Source: Pseudomonas chlororaphis (GTDB lineage: Bacteria; Pseudomonadota; Gammaproteobacteria; Pseudomonadales; Pseudomonadaceae). From it: 64,000 nt of DNA. The position numbers were made by a program, and so were the translations under genes. The stretch is from NCBI RefSeq assembly GCF_001921865.1, contig NZ_MSCT01000006.1, forward strand, positions 124,001 through 188,000, in the 5' to 3' direction. Below are positions 37,058-45,058 of this stretch, piece after piece. Under the pieces are notes generated by a model, which did no database searches, was not told the origin of the DNA, and saw only the letters and a list, made by a program, of their open reading frames with translations. The stretch's first letter is position 1. The number at the start of each line of letters is the position of its first letter.

Positions 37058-38224
37058 TCAGTGGGTCGCAGGAGCCAGTTCGGCATTGCCGCCCTGGCGA
37101 AAGGTAATCAGCGTGACCAGCAGGGCCAGGACCGCCAGCGCGGCAGCCGCCAGCGGTACGCTGGTCAGGCCGTAGCCGTGGGCGATGACGCTGCCGCCAA
37201 CCCAGGCGCCCAGGGCGTTGCCGATGTTGAAGGCGCCGATGTTCAGCGTGGACACCAGGTTGGGCGCGGCCTTGCCGAAGGTCACCACGTTCACTTGCAG
37301 GGCCGGCACCGCGGCGAAGCAGGCGGTGGCCCAGAGGAACAGGGTGATCTCGCTGGGGATCAGCGCCACGCTGGTCCAGCTCAGCACGGTCGAGACCACG
37401 GCCATGGCAATGAACACGCCGATCAGCGTGGCGCCCAGGCGCTTGTCCGCCAGCTTGCCGCCGATGATGTTGCCCAGGGTCAGGCCCAGGCCGATCAGCA
37501 TCAGGGTCCAGGTCACGCCCTTGGGCGAAACCCCGGTGACATCCCCCAGCAGCGGCGCGACATAGGTGAACAGGGTGAACACCGAGGCGGCGAACAGCAC
37601 GGTCATGCTCAGCGACAGCCAGATCCCGGCGCCCTTGAGGGCGGCCAGTTCCGAGCGCAGGTCGAGCATCTCTTCGTCGTGCTTGGCCGGCAGGAAGCGG
37701 ATCAGGCCGGCGAGGGCGATCACGCCGATCACTGTCACCGCCCAGAAGGTCGAGCGCCAGCCGGCTTCCTGGCCCAGCGCGGTACCCAGCGGTACGCCGA
37801 GGACATTGGCCAGGGTCAGGCCGGTGAACATCAGGGCCACGGCGGAAGCCCGCTTGTTGGCGGGCACCAGGCCTGCGGCGACCACCGAACCGATACCAAA
37901 GAAGGCGCCATGGCACAGGGCGGTGACCACACGGGCGAACATCAGCACGTTGTAGTCACTGGCCAGCGCACACAGCAGGTTGCCGACGATGAACACCCCC
38001 ATCAACGCTACCAGGGCGGCCTTGCGCGGCAGCTTGGCGGTAGCCAGGGCCATGAAGGGCGCGCCGATGGCCACGCCCAGGGCGTAGCCGGTCACCAGCC
38101 AGCCGGCGCCAGGAATCGACACACCGAGGTCGCTCGCCACATCGGGCAGCAAGCCCATGATGACGAACTCGGTGGTGCCGATGGCGAAGGCACTCAAGGC
38201 CAGGATGAGAAGCGGGAGGGGCAT
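37058..38224 (-). CDS. MFS efflux transporter, AraJ/PbuE-like
   Basis: 388 residues, 12 hydrophobic helices. Typical DHA1 N-terminus LILALSAFAIGTTEFVIMGL, motif A-like ATAKLPRKAALVALMG and the motif C-like GLTLANVLGVPLGTALGQ. Such pumps export sugars, drugs or aromatic compounds. It starts 13 bases after the arsR-type gene and precedes the OYE gene, so it probably exports the compound or product handled by that reductase. Confidence 0.87.
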   Translation of the reverse strand: MPLPLLILALSAFAIGTTEFVIMGLLPDVASDLGVSIPGAGWLVTGYALGVAIGAPFMALATAKLPRKAALVALMGVFIVGNLLCALASDYNVLMFARVVTALCHGAFFGIGSVVAAGLVPANKRASAVALMFTGLTLANVLGVPLGTALGQEAGWRSTFWAVTVIGVIALAGLIRFLPAKHDEEMLDLRSELAALKGAGIWLSLSMTVLFAASVFTLFTYVAPLLGDVTGVSPKGVTWTLMLIGLGLTLGNIIGGKLADKRLGATLIGVFIAMAVVSTVLSWTSVALIPSEITLFLWATACFAAVPALQVNVVTFGKAAPNLVSTLNIGAFNIGNALGAWVGGSVIAHGYGLTSVPLAAAALAVLALLVTLITFRQGGNAELAPATH

Positions 38225-38237
38225 TGTCGGGTCCTTG

Positions 38238-38552
38238 TCAGTCTTTGAGGCGAAGTTCGCTGATCAGCGCTTCGAGGAAGGCCTGGATCACGTCTTCGTT
38301 ACGTTTGAAAAAATGCCATTGGCCGGCTTTCTGGCTGCTGATCAGGCCTGCTCGCTGCAAGGTCGCGAGGTGCGCCGACACGGTCGACTGCGACAGGCCG
38401 CAACGCTGGTCGATCTGTCCGGCGCAGATGCCGTACTCATGGTTGTGGGTCTGATCGGGAAACTGGACCTTGGGGTCCTTGAGCCAGGTAAGGATGTCTC
38501 GCCGTACTGGGTGCGCCAGGGCTTTTATTATTTCGTCGAGGTCGATGGTCAT
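38238..38552 (-). CDS. ArsR-family transcriptional regulator
   Basis: 104 residues. Winged helix-turn-helix with recognition region CGLSQSTVSAHLATLQRAG. It starts LDEIIKALAHPVRRDILTWL. Two cysteines, C43 and C51, lie in YGICAGQIDQRCGLSQ beside the recognition helix; there is no ELCVCDL metal site. The ATG at 38552 is chosen; a longer frame upstream would run through the operator region. First gene of the arsR-MFS-OYE unit and probably its autorepressor. A thiol switch that senses electrophiles is my inference. Confidence 0.85.
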   Translation of the reverse strand: MTIDLDEIIKALAHPVRRDILTWLKDPKVQFPDQTHNHEYGICAGQIDQRCGLSQSTVSAHLATLQRAGLISSQKAGQWHFFKRNEDVIQAFLEALISELRLKD

Positions 38553-38579
38553 GGCAGTGCTCGGATTCCGTAGAACGTT

Positions 38580-38679
38580 ATATCGCGATGAGGCGAACTT
38601 TAAATCGGTATTTCGCGATATACCAATATGATTTTGATCTGAGATCAGCGCGAATCGGTATATCGGGTTATAACGATAT
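38580..38679. promoter_or_regulatory. Candidate ArsR operators (three ATATCG dyads)
   Basis: Elements at 38580-38589 (ATATCGCGAT), 38607-38624 (GGTATTTCGCGATATACC, imperfect 18-base dyad) and 38660-38679 (ATATCGGGTTATAACGATAT) share ATATCG/CGATAT half-sites. They lie between the divergent arsR and acpH genes, in a clearly AT-rich patch. Confidence 0.6.
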
Positions 38680-38705
38680 GTGTGTCGCAGTGCTAAGCTG
38701 CGCGG

Positions 38706-39287
38706 ATGAATTATCTCGCACATCTGCACCTTGGCGGCCAGCGCCCCGGTCAATTACTTGGCAGTCTGTACGGCGACTTCGTCAAAGGGCGCCTGCAGGG
38801 CCAGTTCGCCCCCGAGATCGAGGCGGCGATCCAACTGCACCGCAGCATCGATATCTTCACTGACCGCCACCCGCTGGTGGGTGAGTCGCTGTCGCGGTTT
38901 TCCCTGACCCGCCGCCGTTATGCCGGCATCGTCCTGGACGTGTTTTTCGACCATTGCCTGGCCCGGGACTGGGCGCTGTACGCCGACCGGCCGCTGGCGT
39001 CGTTCACGTCGGACGTGTACCGGGTGCTGGCGGCCGAGCCCCGGTTGCCGGAGCGCCTGGCGCAGATCGCGCCGCACATGGCGGCCCACGACTGGCTGGG
39101 TTCCTACCGTGAGTTCGAAGTGCTGGAGCAAGTGTTGCGGGGGATTGCCCGGCGCCTGTCGCGCCCGGAAGAACTGGCGGCAGCAATGGGCGAACTGGAG
39201 CGGCTGTACCAGCCGCTGAGCGAGGATTTCCGGGCGTTCTACCCACAGTTGCAGGCGTTCGCCGCGCAACATATCCATACCTTGTAG
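38706..39287 (+). CDS. acpH: Acyl carrier protein phosphodiesterase AcpH
   Basis: Removes 4'-phosphopantetheine from ACP; HD-like metal hydrolase family (DUF479), 193 residues as usual. The N-terminus MNYLAHLHLG and GSLYGDFVKG, then IDIFTDRHP and DVFFDHCLARDW, give the His/Asp metal ligands. The start codon is immediately beyond the ArsR operators. The stop codon TAG is supplied by the first bases of a REP element (TTGTAGGAGC). Confidence 0.92.
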   Translation: MNYLAHLHLGGQRPGQLLGSLYGDFVKGRLQGQFAPEIEAAIQLHRSIDIFTDRHPLVGESLSRFSLTRRRYAGIVLDVFFDHCLARDWALYADRPLASFTSDVYRVLAAEPRLPERLAQIAPHMAAHDWLGSYREFEVLEQVLRGIARRLSRPEELAAAMGELERLYQPLSEDFRAFYPQLQAFAAQHIHTL

Positions 39288-39380
39288 GAGCTAGCTTGCT
39301 GGCGAAAAAATCTTCAACGATAACGCGGTGTGATCGTTGACGCGCCGCTTTGCGGCTATCGCGTGCAAGCTCGCTCCTAC
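39283..39380. repeat. REP pair overlapping the acpH stop
   Basis: TTGTAGGAGCTAGCTTGCTGGCGA, slightly decayed from the family core, and the inverted TCGCGTGCAAGCTCGCTCCTAC. An inner dyad (CAACGATAACGCGG...CGTTGACGCG) lies between them. Confidence 0.8.
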
Positions 39381-39404
39381 CAATAGGAGCAGGCGGTACA
39401 GGGT

Positions 39405-40199
39405 TCAGGCGGCGATCAGCTCGCCGGCACGGCGCGGTTCGGCGGGCTGGACGATATCGCCAAACAACACCTTCTGCACCGCTTGTTGCGCCTGGAACGC
39501 CAGCGCGGCGCGTTCCTGGCCCTGGCAGGCGATCGGCTTGAGCAGATGGATCTCCACCCGGCCCTGATCGTTGGCGAACAGGCGCATCAGGTGCGTCAGC
39601 AGGTCGTCGTCGCCAATGAACGGCGCCAGCGGATCGATATCGCCACCACGCAAGTAACGAATGGCCACCGGCTGCAAGGCCACGTCGGCCTCGATGGCGC
39701 TGGCCAGCAAGCGCCCGTGGAAGGTGCGCAGGCTGCGCCCGTCGGTGGTGGTGCCTTCGGGGAACATCAGCAGCGGGTGGGTCTGCTGCAAATGGCGGGT
39801 CATCTGCTTGCGGATCAACTGGCTGTCGCCCGAGCCGCGGCGGATAAACAAGCTGCCGGCCTTGGCGGCCAGCCAGCCGGCGACCGGCCAGGTACGCACT
39901 TCGGCCTTGGACAGGAACGACAGCGGCGTCAGCGCGCCGAGCAGCGGGATGTCGGTCCAGGACACGTGGTTGCTGACCCACAGCATCGGTTGTTTCGGCA
40001 GCTCGCCGTGCACCGTCACCGCGAAGGGCAGGGCATTGCTCAGGCGTGCCATGAAAAAGCGCGACCAGCGTTGGCGCCGGACCATGGAGTTGGCGATGCC
40101 CAGGCGCTCGAACACGCCGAACACACTGGCCATGCCCAGCCCCAGCGCCACCACCACCAGCACCCGGGCGATACGCCCGTAGACCCGTAGCCGGCGCAT
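39405..40199 (-). CDS. olsA: Lyso-ornithine lipid O-acyltransferase OlsA
   Basis: PlsC-type acyltransferase, 264 residues. The HX4D motif is in LWVSNHVSWTDIPLLG and the substrate motif in LLMFPEGTTTDGRSL. An N-terminal hydrophobic anchor lies at about 8-30. With OlsB it makes ornithine lipids, the phosphorus-free membrane lipids. Its ATG overlaps the olsB stop by one base (TGATG), giving strict coupling. A longer frame upstream would run into olsB and is rejected. Confidence 0.9.
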   Translation of the reverse strand: MRRLRVYGRIARVLVVVALGLGMASVFGVFERLGIANSMVRRQRWSRFFMARLSNALPFAVTVHGELPKQPMLWVSNHVSWTDIPLLGALTPLSFLSKAEVRTWPVAGWLAAKAGSLFIRRGSGDSQLIRKQMTRHLQQTHPLLMFPEGTTTDGRSLRTFHGRLLASAIEADVALQPVAIRYLRGGDIDPLAPFIGDDDLLTHLMRLFANDQGRVEIHLLKPIACQGQERAALAFQAQQAVQKVLFGDIVQPAEPRRAGELIAA

Positions 40200-40954
40200 C
40201 ACACGGCCGCCTTGAAGTGGCGGGCGTAGCGCGGGCACAGCTCGTCGCGCTTGAGCAGGATGAACACGTCGGCGACCTGGAAGTCCTCGTCCCAGCACGG
40301 CTCGCCGCAGATCTTCGCGCCCAGGCGCATGTAGGCCTTGAGCAGCGGCGGCATTTCGGCGATGACATTGGACGGAATGTCGAGGTTCGGCAGCGGGTTC
40401 TTCGGTTCGGCGCGCAGGTGTTCGGTGCACAGGTAGCGTTCGCGCAGGCGCTGCATGATCGCCTGGGCCTGGACGCCGCCGTCCTGCATCGGAATGCTGG
40501 CGCAGCCCATCAGGTAGCTGTAGCCGCCCTGGTTGAGCACTTCGGCCAGTTCGCCCCAGAGCACGGCGATGGTGCCGCCGTTGCGGTAGGCCGGGTCGAC
40601 GCAGGTGCGGCCGATTTCCAGGATCGGGCCCTTGAGCTGGACCAGGCCGTGCAGGCTGAATTCTTCTTCGCTGTAGAAACGCCCCAGGCTGCTGGCGGCC
40701 TGGTGGTCGAGCAGGCGGGTGGTGGCGACCAGGCGGCCGCTGTTCAAGTCGCGCACGCCGATGTGGCTGCAGTGGACATCATAGTCATCCATGTCCAGAC
40801 CCAGTTCCGCGCCCTTCAGCTTGGCGTTGAACTCGCCGCTGAAGACGTTGAAGCGCAGGGCCTGGGCTTCTTGCAGGGCCGCGGCGCCAACCAGGCGCTC
40901 GGCTTGCAGGCGGCGTTCATTGCCGGTGTCGCTGATGCGGGCGATCTGAGTCAT
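40199..40954 (-). CDS. olsB: L-ornithine N-alpha-acyltransferase OlsB
   Basis: GNAT-related acyl-ACP:ornithine N-acyltransferase, the first step of ornithine lipid synthesis, 251 residues. Seen: [39 protein letters not shown] and the late [16 protein letters not shown]. The start at MTQIARISD (40954) is the usual N-terminus; an ATG at 41050 would add 32 non-family residues. A PHO-box-like site lies about 105 bases upstream. Confidence 0.92.
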   Translation of the reverse strand: MTQIARISDTGNERRLQAERLVGAAALQEAQALRFNVFSGEFNAKLKGAELGLDMDDYDVHCSHIGVRDLNSGRLVATTRLLDHQAASSLGRFYSEEEFSLHGLVQLKGPILEIGRTCVDPAYRNGGTIAVLWGELAEVLNQGGYSYLMGCASIPMQDGGVQAQAIMQRLRERYLCTEHLRAEPKNPLPNLDIPSNVIAEMPPLLKAYMRLGAKICGEPCWDEDFQVADVFILLKRDELCPRYARHFKAAV

Positions 40955-41059
40955 TGTGAATCTCCGTGCGGGCCACTGACCCGCCTTGGGTTGCAGCCGA
41001 TCGACTTTGTTGTGCAAAGTCAGGCTATGTAGCCCCGGTGTCATCGCCATGAAGCTTTG

Positions 41060-41077
41060 GTGATGCTTATATGACAG
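41060..41077 (-). promoter_or_regulatory. PHO-box-like site before olsBA
   Basis: Read on the minus strand: CTGTCATATAAGCATCAC. The first half-site CTGTCAT is perfect, the spacer is four bases and the second half matches CTGTCAC at 4 of 7. PhoB induces ornithine lipid genes under phosphate limitation in several bacteria, so position and function agree. The second half is weak. Confidence 0.45.
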
Positions 41078-41094
41078 CCCCTGAGGACCCGCTT

Positions 41095-41970
41095 ATGCCC
41101 TGGCAAGCCCTGCTGCACAGCCGTCGCCGACTGCCCGCCGACCCGGACCTGGCCGAAGGTTTTGCCGCGTTGCTGGAAGAATTGGGGCCGGTCGCGCCCT
41201 TCGAACTGGCGGTGCGCGGCGCTCGTCTGATGGCCACCCCGGGGCTGGCTTTCCTGGTGGGTTACCAGGCGGCGCTGCGCATGCTCTGGCCCAGTGCGCC
41301 GCCGAGCCTGGGCGCGCTGTGCGTCACCGAGCAGCGCAGCCTGCGCCCGGCCGACATGCAGACCCGCCTGGACAACCTGCACCTGAGCGGGCGCAAGGAC
41401 TTCGTCACCGCCGGCGACGCCGCCGACTGGCTGCTGGTCGGCGCGCGGTGCGAGGCGGCGGGCGAGTCGCCGCGCCTGAGCCTGGCGCTGGTCTACGCCG
41501 GCGAACCCGGGGTCAGGGTGGAAAAACTGCCGGCGATCCCCTTGATGCCGGACATCAGCCACGGTCGCCTGCTGCTGGACAACGCCCAGTGCGAACTGCT
41601 GGCGGGCGATGGCTGGGATGCCTACGTCAAACCCTTCCGCACCCTGGAAGATATCTATGTGCTCAGTGCCATGACGGCCTGGCTGTACGGCGTCGGCCAG
41701 GACAACGATTGGCCCCAGGCCCTGCTCCTGCAATTGCTGGCCCTGCTCGCCGGTTGCGCGGAAGTCGGCCGGCAGAACCCTTCGCTGGGCAGCGGGCATG
41801 TGTTGCTGGGCGGGTTGTTCGCTCAGTTCGACGGGCTCAAGCCCGCCATCGAACAAGCTTTCGCCGAGGGTCCGCCGCAGTGGGCCGCCTTGTGGACGCG
41901 CGATCGGGCGGTGCTGGACCTGGCGGCGGGCGCGCGGGCCAAGCGCCTGGCCAAGGCGCTGGCTATATAA
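41095..41970 (+). CDS. Acyl-CoA dehydrogenase-like protein
   Basis: 291 residues. Reads like a shortened acyl-CoA dehydrogenase middle domain: LGALCVTEQRSLRPADMQTR, then LSGRKDFVTAGDAADWLLVG (compare the usual GxKxxVTNAxxAD). The C-terminus is helical, with LALLAGCAEVGRQNPSLGSG. The N-terminal helical domain is short and no catalytic Glu is obvious, so activity is doubtful. I start at 41095 because GAGGA lies eight bases upstream; the ATG at 41071 lies inside the PHO-box-like dyad. Role unknown; divergent from olsBA. Confidence 0.7.
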   Translation: MPWQALLHSRRRLPADPDLAEGFAALLEELGPVAPFELAVRGARLMATPGLAFLVGYQAALRMLWPSAPPSLGALCVTEQRSLRPADMQTRLDNLHLSGRKDFVTAGDAADWLLVGARCEAAGESPRLSLALVYAGEPGVRVEKLPAIPLMPDISHGRLLLDNAQCELLAGDGWDAYVKPFRTLEDIYVLSAMTAWLYGVGQDNDWPQALLLQLLALLAGCAEVGRQNPSLGSGHVLLGGLFAQFDGLKPAIEQAFAEGPPQWAALWTRDRAVLDLAAGARAKRLAKALAI

Positions 41971-41995
41971 AAGGAGGGGCGGGGCCGCTTGGCGG

Positions 41996-42063
41996 CCATC
42001 GCGAGCCAGCTCGCTCCTACAGGGAATTGTACGGACCTTGTAGGAGCGAGCTTGCTCGCGATA
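41996..42063. repeat. REP pair
   Basis: CATCGCGAGCCAGCTCGCTCCTAC and the inverted TGTAGGAGCGAGCTTGCTCGCGA with a short spacer; first REP family. Confidence 0.85.
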
Positions 42064-42142
42064 GGCCCGCAGGGCCGCTGGCTGCTAAAAACTGTCATTT
42101 CCCTGGTCTACCCTCAGCAGGTTCCCCTGCCGAGTTCCCGCC

Positions 42143-43240
42143 ATGCCCAAAGGCTCGACCCTGCTGCTCGCGCTGCTGTTCATGCTGCCCCCGGCCTGGG
42201 CCGAAAACTGGCCGGGCGCCCAATGGAGCCAGGGCCCGGCAGCCAGCGGCCCGGCCCTCGACGCATTGCAGGCCTACGCCTTCGCGCCGCGCAACGACGA
42301 GACTCGCCTGGGTATCCGCAGCGACGCCTTGCTGGTGATCCGCGACGGCCAATTGATCTACGAGCGCTACGCCGGCCCGACCACTGCCGACACCCCACAC
42401 CTGATCTGGTCCGCCAGCAAAAGCCTGCTGGCCACGGTACTGGGCGTGGCCTACGGCGAAGGGCGCTTTCAATTGCCGGACAAGGTCGCCAGCTTCCTTC
42501 CTGCGATGCGCCAGCACCCGGACATCCGCCTGGTCGACCTGCTGCACTGGGCCTCCGGCCTGGACTGGCAGGAAGACTATGAGTACGCGCCGTTGAAGTC
42601 CTCGGTGGTGGCCATGCTCTACACCCGTGGCCATGGCGATATGGCGGCATTTGCCGCCGGGCACCCGGCCTTCAGCGCGCCAGGCCAGGCGTTCCGTTAT
42701 TCCAGCGGTGACACCAACCTGCTCTCGGCGGCCCTCAAAGGCATGCTCGGGCCCGAGCGTTACGCCGACTATCCCTGGCAGGCGCTGTTCGAGCCCCTGG
42801 GTATTGGCAACGCCGTGTGGGAAAGCGATGCCACGGGCACCTTTGTCGGCTCGTCCTACGCCTACCTCACCGCCCGGGATCTGGCGCGGATCGGCCTGTT
42901 GATGCTGCGCGACGGGCGCTGGGGCGAGCGCCAGCTGGTGCCCCGGGACTGGGTCGAATTCAATCGCACGCCGTTCGCCGGTTATCGGGCCAACCAGGAC
43001 GAAGCGCTGCCCGGCGGGCATTGGTGGCTCAATCGCGCCGTCGCCGGGGGCACTTCGCCCTGGCCCGACGCGCCGGCCGATACCTTTGCCGCGCTGGGCC
43101 ACTGGGGGCAGGCGTTGTACGTCATTCCCAGCGCCGGGCTGGTGATCGTGCGTTACGCCGACGACCGCGACGGCAGCTATCGCCACAACGAACTGCTCAA
43201 GCTCGCCCTGGCGGCCTTCGCCCGGCCGGTGCAACCATGA
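42143..43240 (+). CDS. Periplasmic beta-lactamase-family serine hydrolase
   Basis: 365 residues. Signal peptide MPKGSTLLLALLFMLPPAWA is cleaved before ENW. Serine hydrolase of class C beta-lactamase/6-aminohexanoate-dimer hydrolase type. The SxxK motif is in LIWSASKSLLATVLG (S90, K93), the Tyr motif in FRYSSGDTNLLS and the third motif in LGHWGQALYV. Members act as esterases, amidases or peptidases; true beta-lactamase action is not implied. It overlaps the next gene by four bases (ATGA). Confidence 0.85.
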   Translation: MPKGSTLLLALLFMLPPAWAENWPGAQWSQGPAASGPALDALQAYAFAPRNDETRLGIRSDALLVIRDGQLIYERYAGPTTADTPHLIWSASKSLLATVLGVAYGEGRFQLPDKVASFLPAMRQHPDIRLVDLLHWASGLDWQEDYEYAPLKSSVVAMLYTRGHGDMAAFAAGHPAFSAPGQAFRYSSGDTNLLSAALKGMLGPERYADYPWQALFEPLGIGNAVWESDATGTFVGSSYAYLTARDLARIGLLMLRDGRWGERQLVPRDWVEFNRTPFAGYRANQDEALPGGHWWLNRAVAGGTSPWPDAPADTFAALGHWGQALYVIPSAGLVIVRYADDRDGSYRHNELLKLALAAFARPVQP

Positions 43241-43566
43241 GCCGGCGTCCGTGGCTACTGCGCCATCCCTTCGCCAGCCTGCTGTTGCTGGCGCTGCTGG
43301 GCCTGCTCGGCTGGGCCTGGCACGAGCGCGTGGCCCTGCGCGCCTTCCCTGACATCCTCAGTGCCTACAGCGCCAAGGAGTACTGCTCCTGCCGGTACGT
43401 GATGCACAACGCTGCCGACTACTGCGAAGGTTATGTTCGGCAGTACCTGCCGCTGGATCGTTTGCACGACGACGTCGAACGCCAGCGGGTCAGCGCCAGC
43501 GGCCTGGGCCGCAGCCACAGCGCTGCCTGGATCGGCGAGCGCCAGGGCTGCCGGCTGGAGCCCTGA
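43237..43566 (+). CDS. Membrane-anchored hypothetical, Cys-containing
   Basis: 109 residues. One N-terminal membrane helix (about 12-30, FASLLLLALLGLLGWAW) is followed by a periplasmic domain with five cysteines, in KEYCSCRY, ADYCEGYV and QGCRLEP (C-terminus). The CxC and later Cys may form disulfides. It starts within the serine hydrolase stop, so the two are translationally coupled and probably work together at the periplasm. No family name recalled with confidence. Confidence 0.7.
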   Translation: MSRRPWLLRHPFASLLLLALLGLLGWAWHERVALRAFPDILSAYSAKEYCSCRYVMHNAADYCEGYVRQYLPLDRLHDDVERQRVSASGLGRSHSAAWIGERQGCRLEP

Positions 43567-43780
43567 ACGGTCGCACGTAAACATCGGTAACCCTTTGCCG
43601 GGGGCGGCAATGACCGTGGCCATGGGGTTTGGGCACAAGGTTCCACCCTGCGGAACCACATTCGATTGTCGCAGGCGACGGCTCGCGGTTATCTGAGGGC
43701 ACGCCGCGATCACGCCTTGCTGCACCGTGAGACGCTCCGAAAAAAAGAACGGGATTACACCCGGCCCGAGGAGATCCGTC

Positions 43781-44956
43781 ATGACCCGCTTCGCCCATAT
43801 CCTTGCCTGGCTCGACGACGTCGCCAGCGATCTGCGCGCCGTCCGCCAGGACATCCACGCCCACCCCGAACTCGGCTTCGAGGAGGACCGCACCTCGGCC
43901 CTGGTCGCCCGCCTCCTGACGGAGTGGGGCTACGACGTGCATACCGGCGTCGGCAAGACCGGCGTGGTCGGCGTGCTGCGTAACGGCAGCGGTCCGCGCC
44001 GGCTCGGCCTGCGCGCCGACATGGACGCCTTGCCCATCGTCGAGGACACCGGGGTGCCTTACAGCAGCCGCCACCGCGGTTGCATGCACGCCTGCGGGCA
44101 CGACGGCCACACCGCCATGCTGCTCGGCGCGGCGCGCTACCTGGCGGCCACCCGCCAGTTCGACGGCACCCTGACCCTGATTTTCCAGCCGGCCGAGGAA
44201 GGCCAAGGCGGTGCCGAGGCGATGCTCGCCGACGGCCTGCTGGAGCGTTTCCCCTGCGACGCGATGTTCGGCATGCACAACATGCCCGGGCTGCCGGCCG
44301 GGCACCTGGGCTTTCGCGAGGGGCCGATGATGGCCTCGCAGGACTTGCTCACGGTGATCATCGAAGGCGTCGGTGGCCACGGTTCGATGCCGCACCTGAC
44401 GGTCGACCCGCTGGTGGCCGCGGCCAGCGTGGTGATGGCCTTGCAGACGGTGGTGGCGCGCAACCTCGACGCCCAGGAGGCGGCGGTGGTGACAGTGGGG
44501 GCGTTGCAGGCCGGCGAGGCGGCCAACGTCATCCCGCAGCAGGCATTGCTGCGTCTGAGCCTGCGGGCGCTGAACGCGCCGGTGCGCGAACAGATGCTCG
44601 AACGGGTCAAGGCGATCATCCAGACGCAGGCCCAGAGCTTCGGTTGCTCCGCCAGCATCGAGCACCGCCCGGCCTATCCGGTGCTGGTCAACAGCCCGCA
44701 AGAGACCGAATTCGCGCGCCAGGTCGGCGTGGCGCTGCTGGGCGAGCAGGCGGTCGACGGCAATACGCGCAAGCTGATGGGCAGCGAAGATTTCGCCTGG
44801 ATGCTGCAACGCTGTCCCGGCAGCTACTTGTTCATCGGCAACGGCCTGTCCCGGCCGATGGTCCACAACCCCGGCTACGACTTCAACGATGACATCCTGC
44901 CGACCGGCGCCGCCTATTGGGCCGCGCTGGCCGAGAGCTGGCTCGAGCCGGCCTGA
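43781..44956 (+). CDS. M20 amidohydrolase (hippurate hydrolase-like)
   Basis: 391 residues, metal-dependent M20D peptidase/amidohydrolase that removes acyl or amide groups from amino acids, like hippurate hydrolase or N-acyl-amino acid deacylases. Seen: DIHAHPELGFEEDRTS, LGLRADMDALPI, MHACGHDGHTAMLLGAA (metal ligands), QPAEEGQGGAEAML and MGSEDFAWML. The start at 43781 has GGAG upstream. First gene of a four-gene block with an MHS symporter, an amidase and an IclR regulator. Confidence 0.88.
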   Translation: MTRFAHILAWLDDVASDLRAVRQDIHAHPELGFEEDRTSALVARLLTEWGYDVHTGVGKTGVVGVLRNGSGPRRLGLRADMDALPIVEDTGVPYSSRHRGCMHACGHDGHTAMLLGAARYLAATRQFDGTLTLIFQPAEEGQGGAEAMLADGLLERFPCDAMFGMHNMPGLPAGHLGFREGPMMASQDLLTVIIEGVGGHGSMPHLTVDPLVAAASVVMALQTVVARNLDAQEAAVVTVGALQAGEAANVIPQQALLRLSLRALNAPVREQMLERVKAIIQTQAQSFGCSASIEHRPAYPVLVNSPQETEFARQVGVALLGEQAVDGNTRKLMGSEDFAWMLQRCPGSYLFIGNGLSRPMVHNPGYDFNDDILPTGAAYWAALAESWLEPA

Positions 44957-45058
44957 GTTTTCCCTTTCTTCTGCCGCTGAATCGGGCGCTTCCCTGGCGC
45001 CCGGCACTTCCCATAAGGGCTCGTTCGAGAGCCCGACAAGAATAGAAGGACAGCGCTC

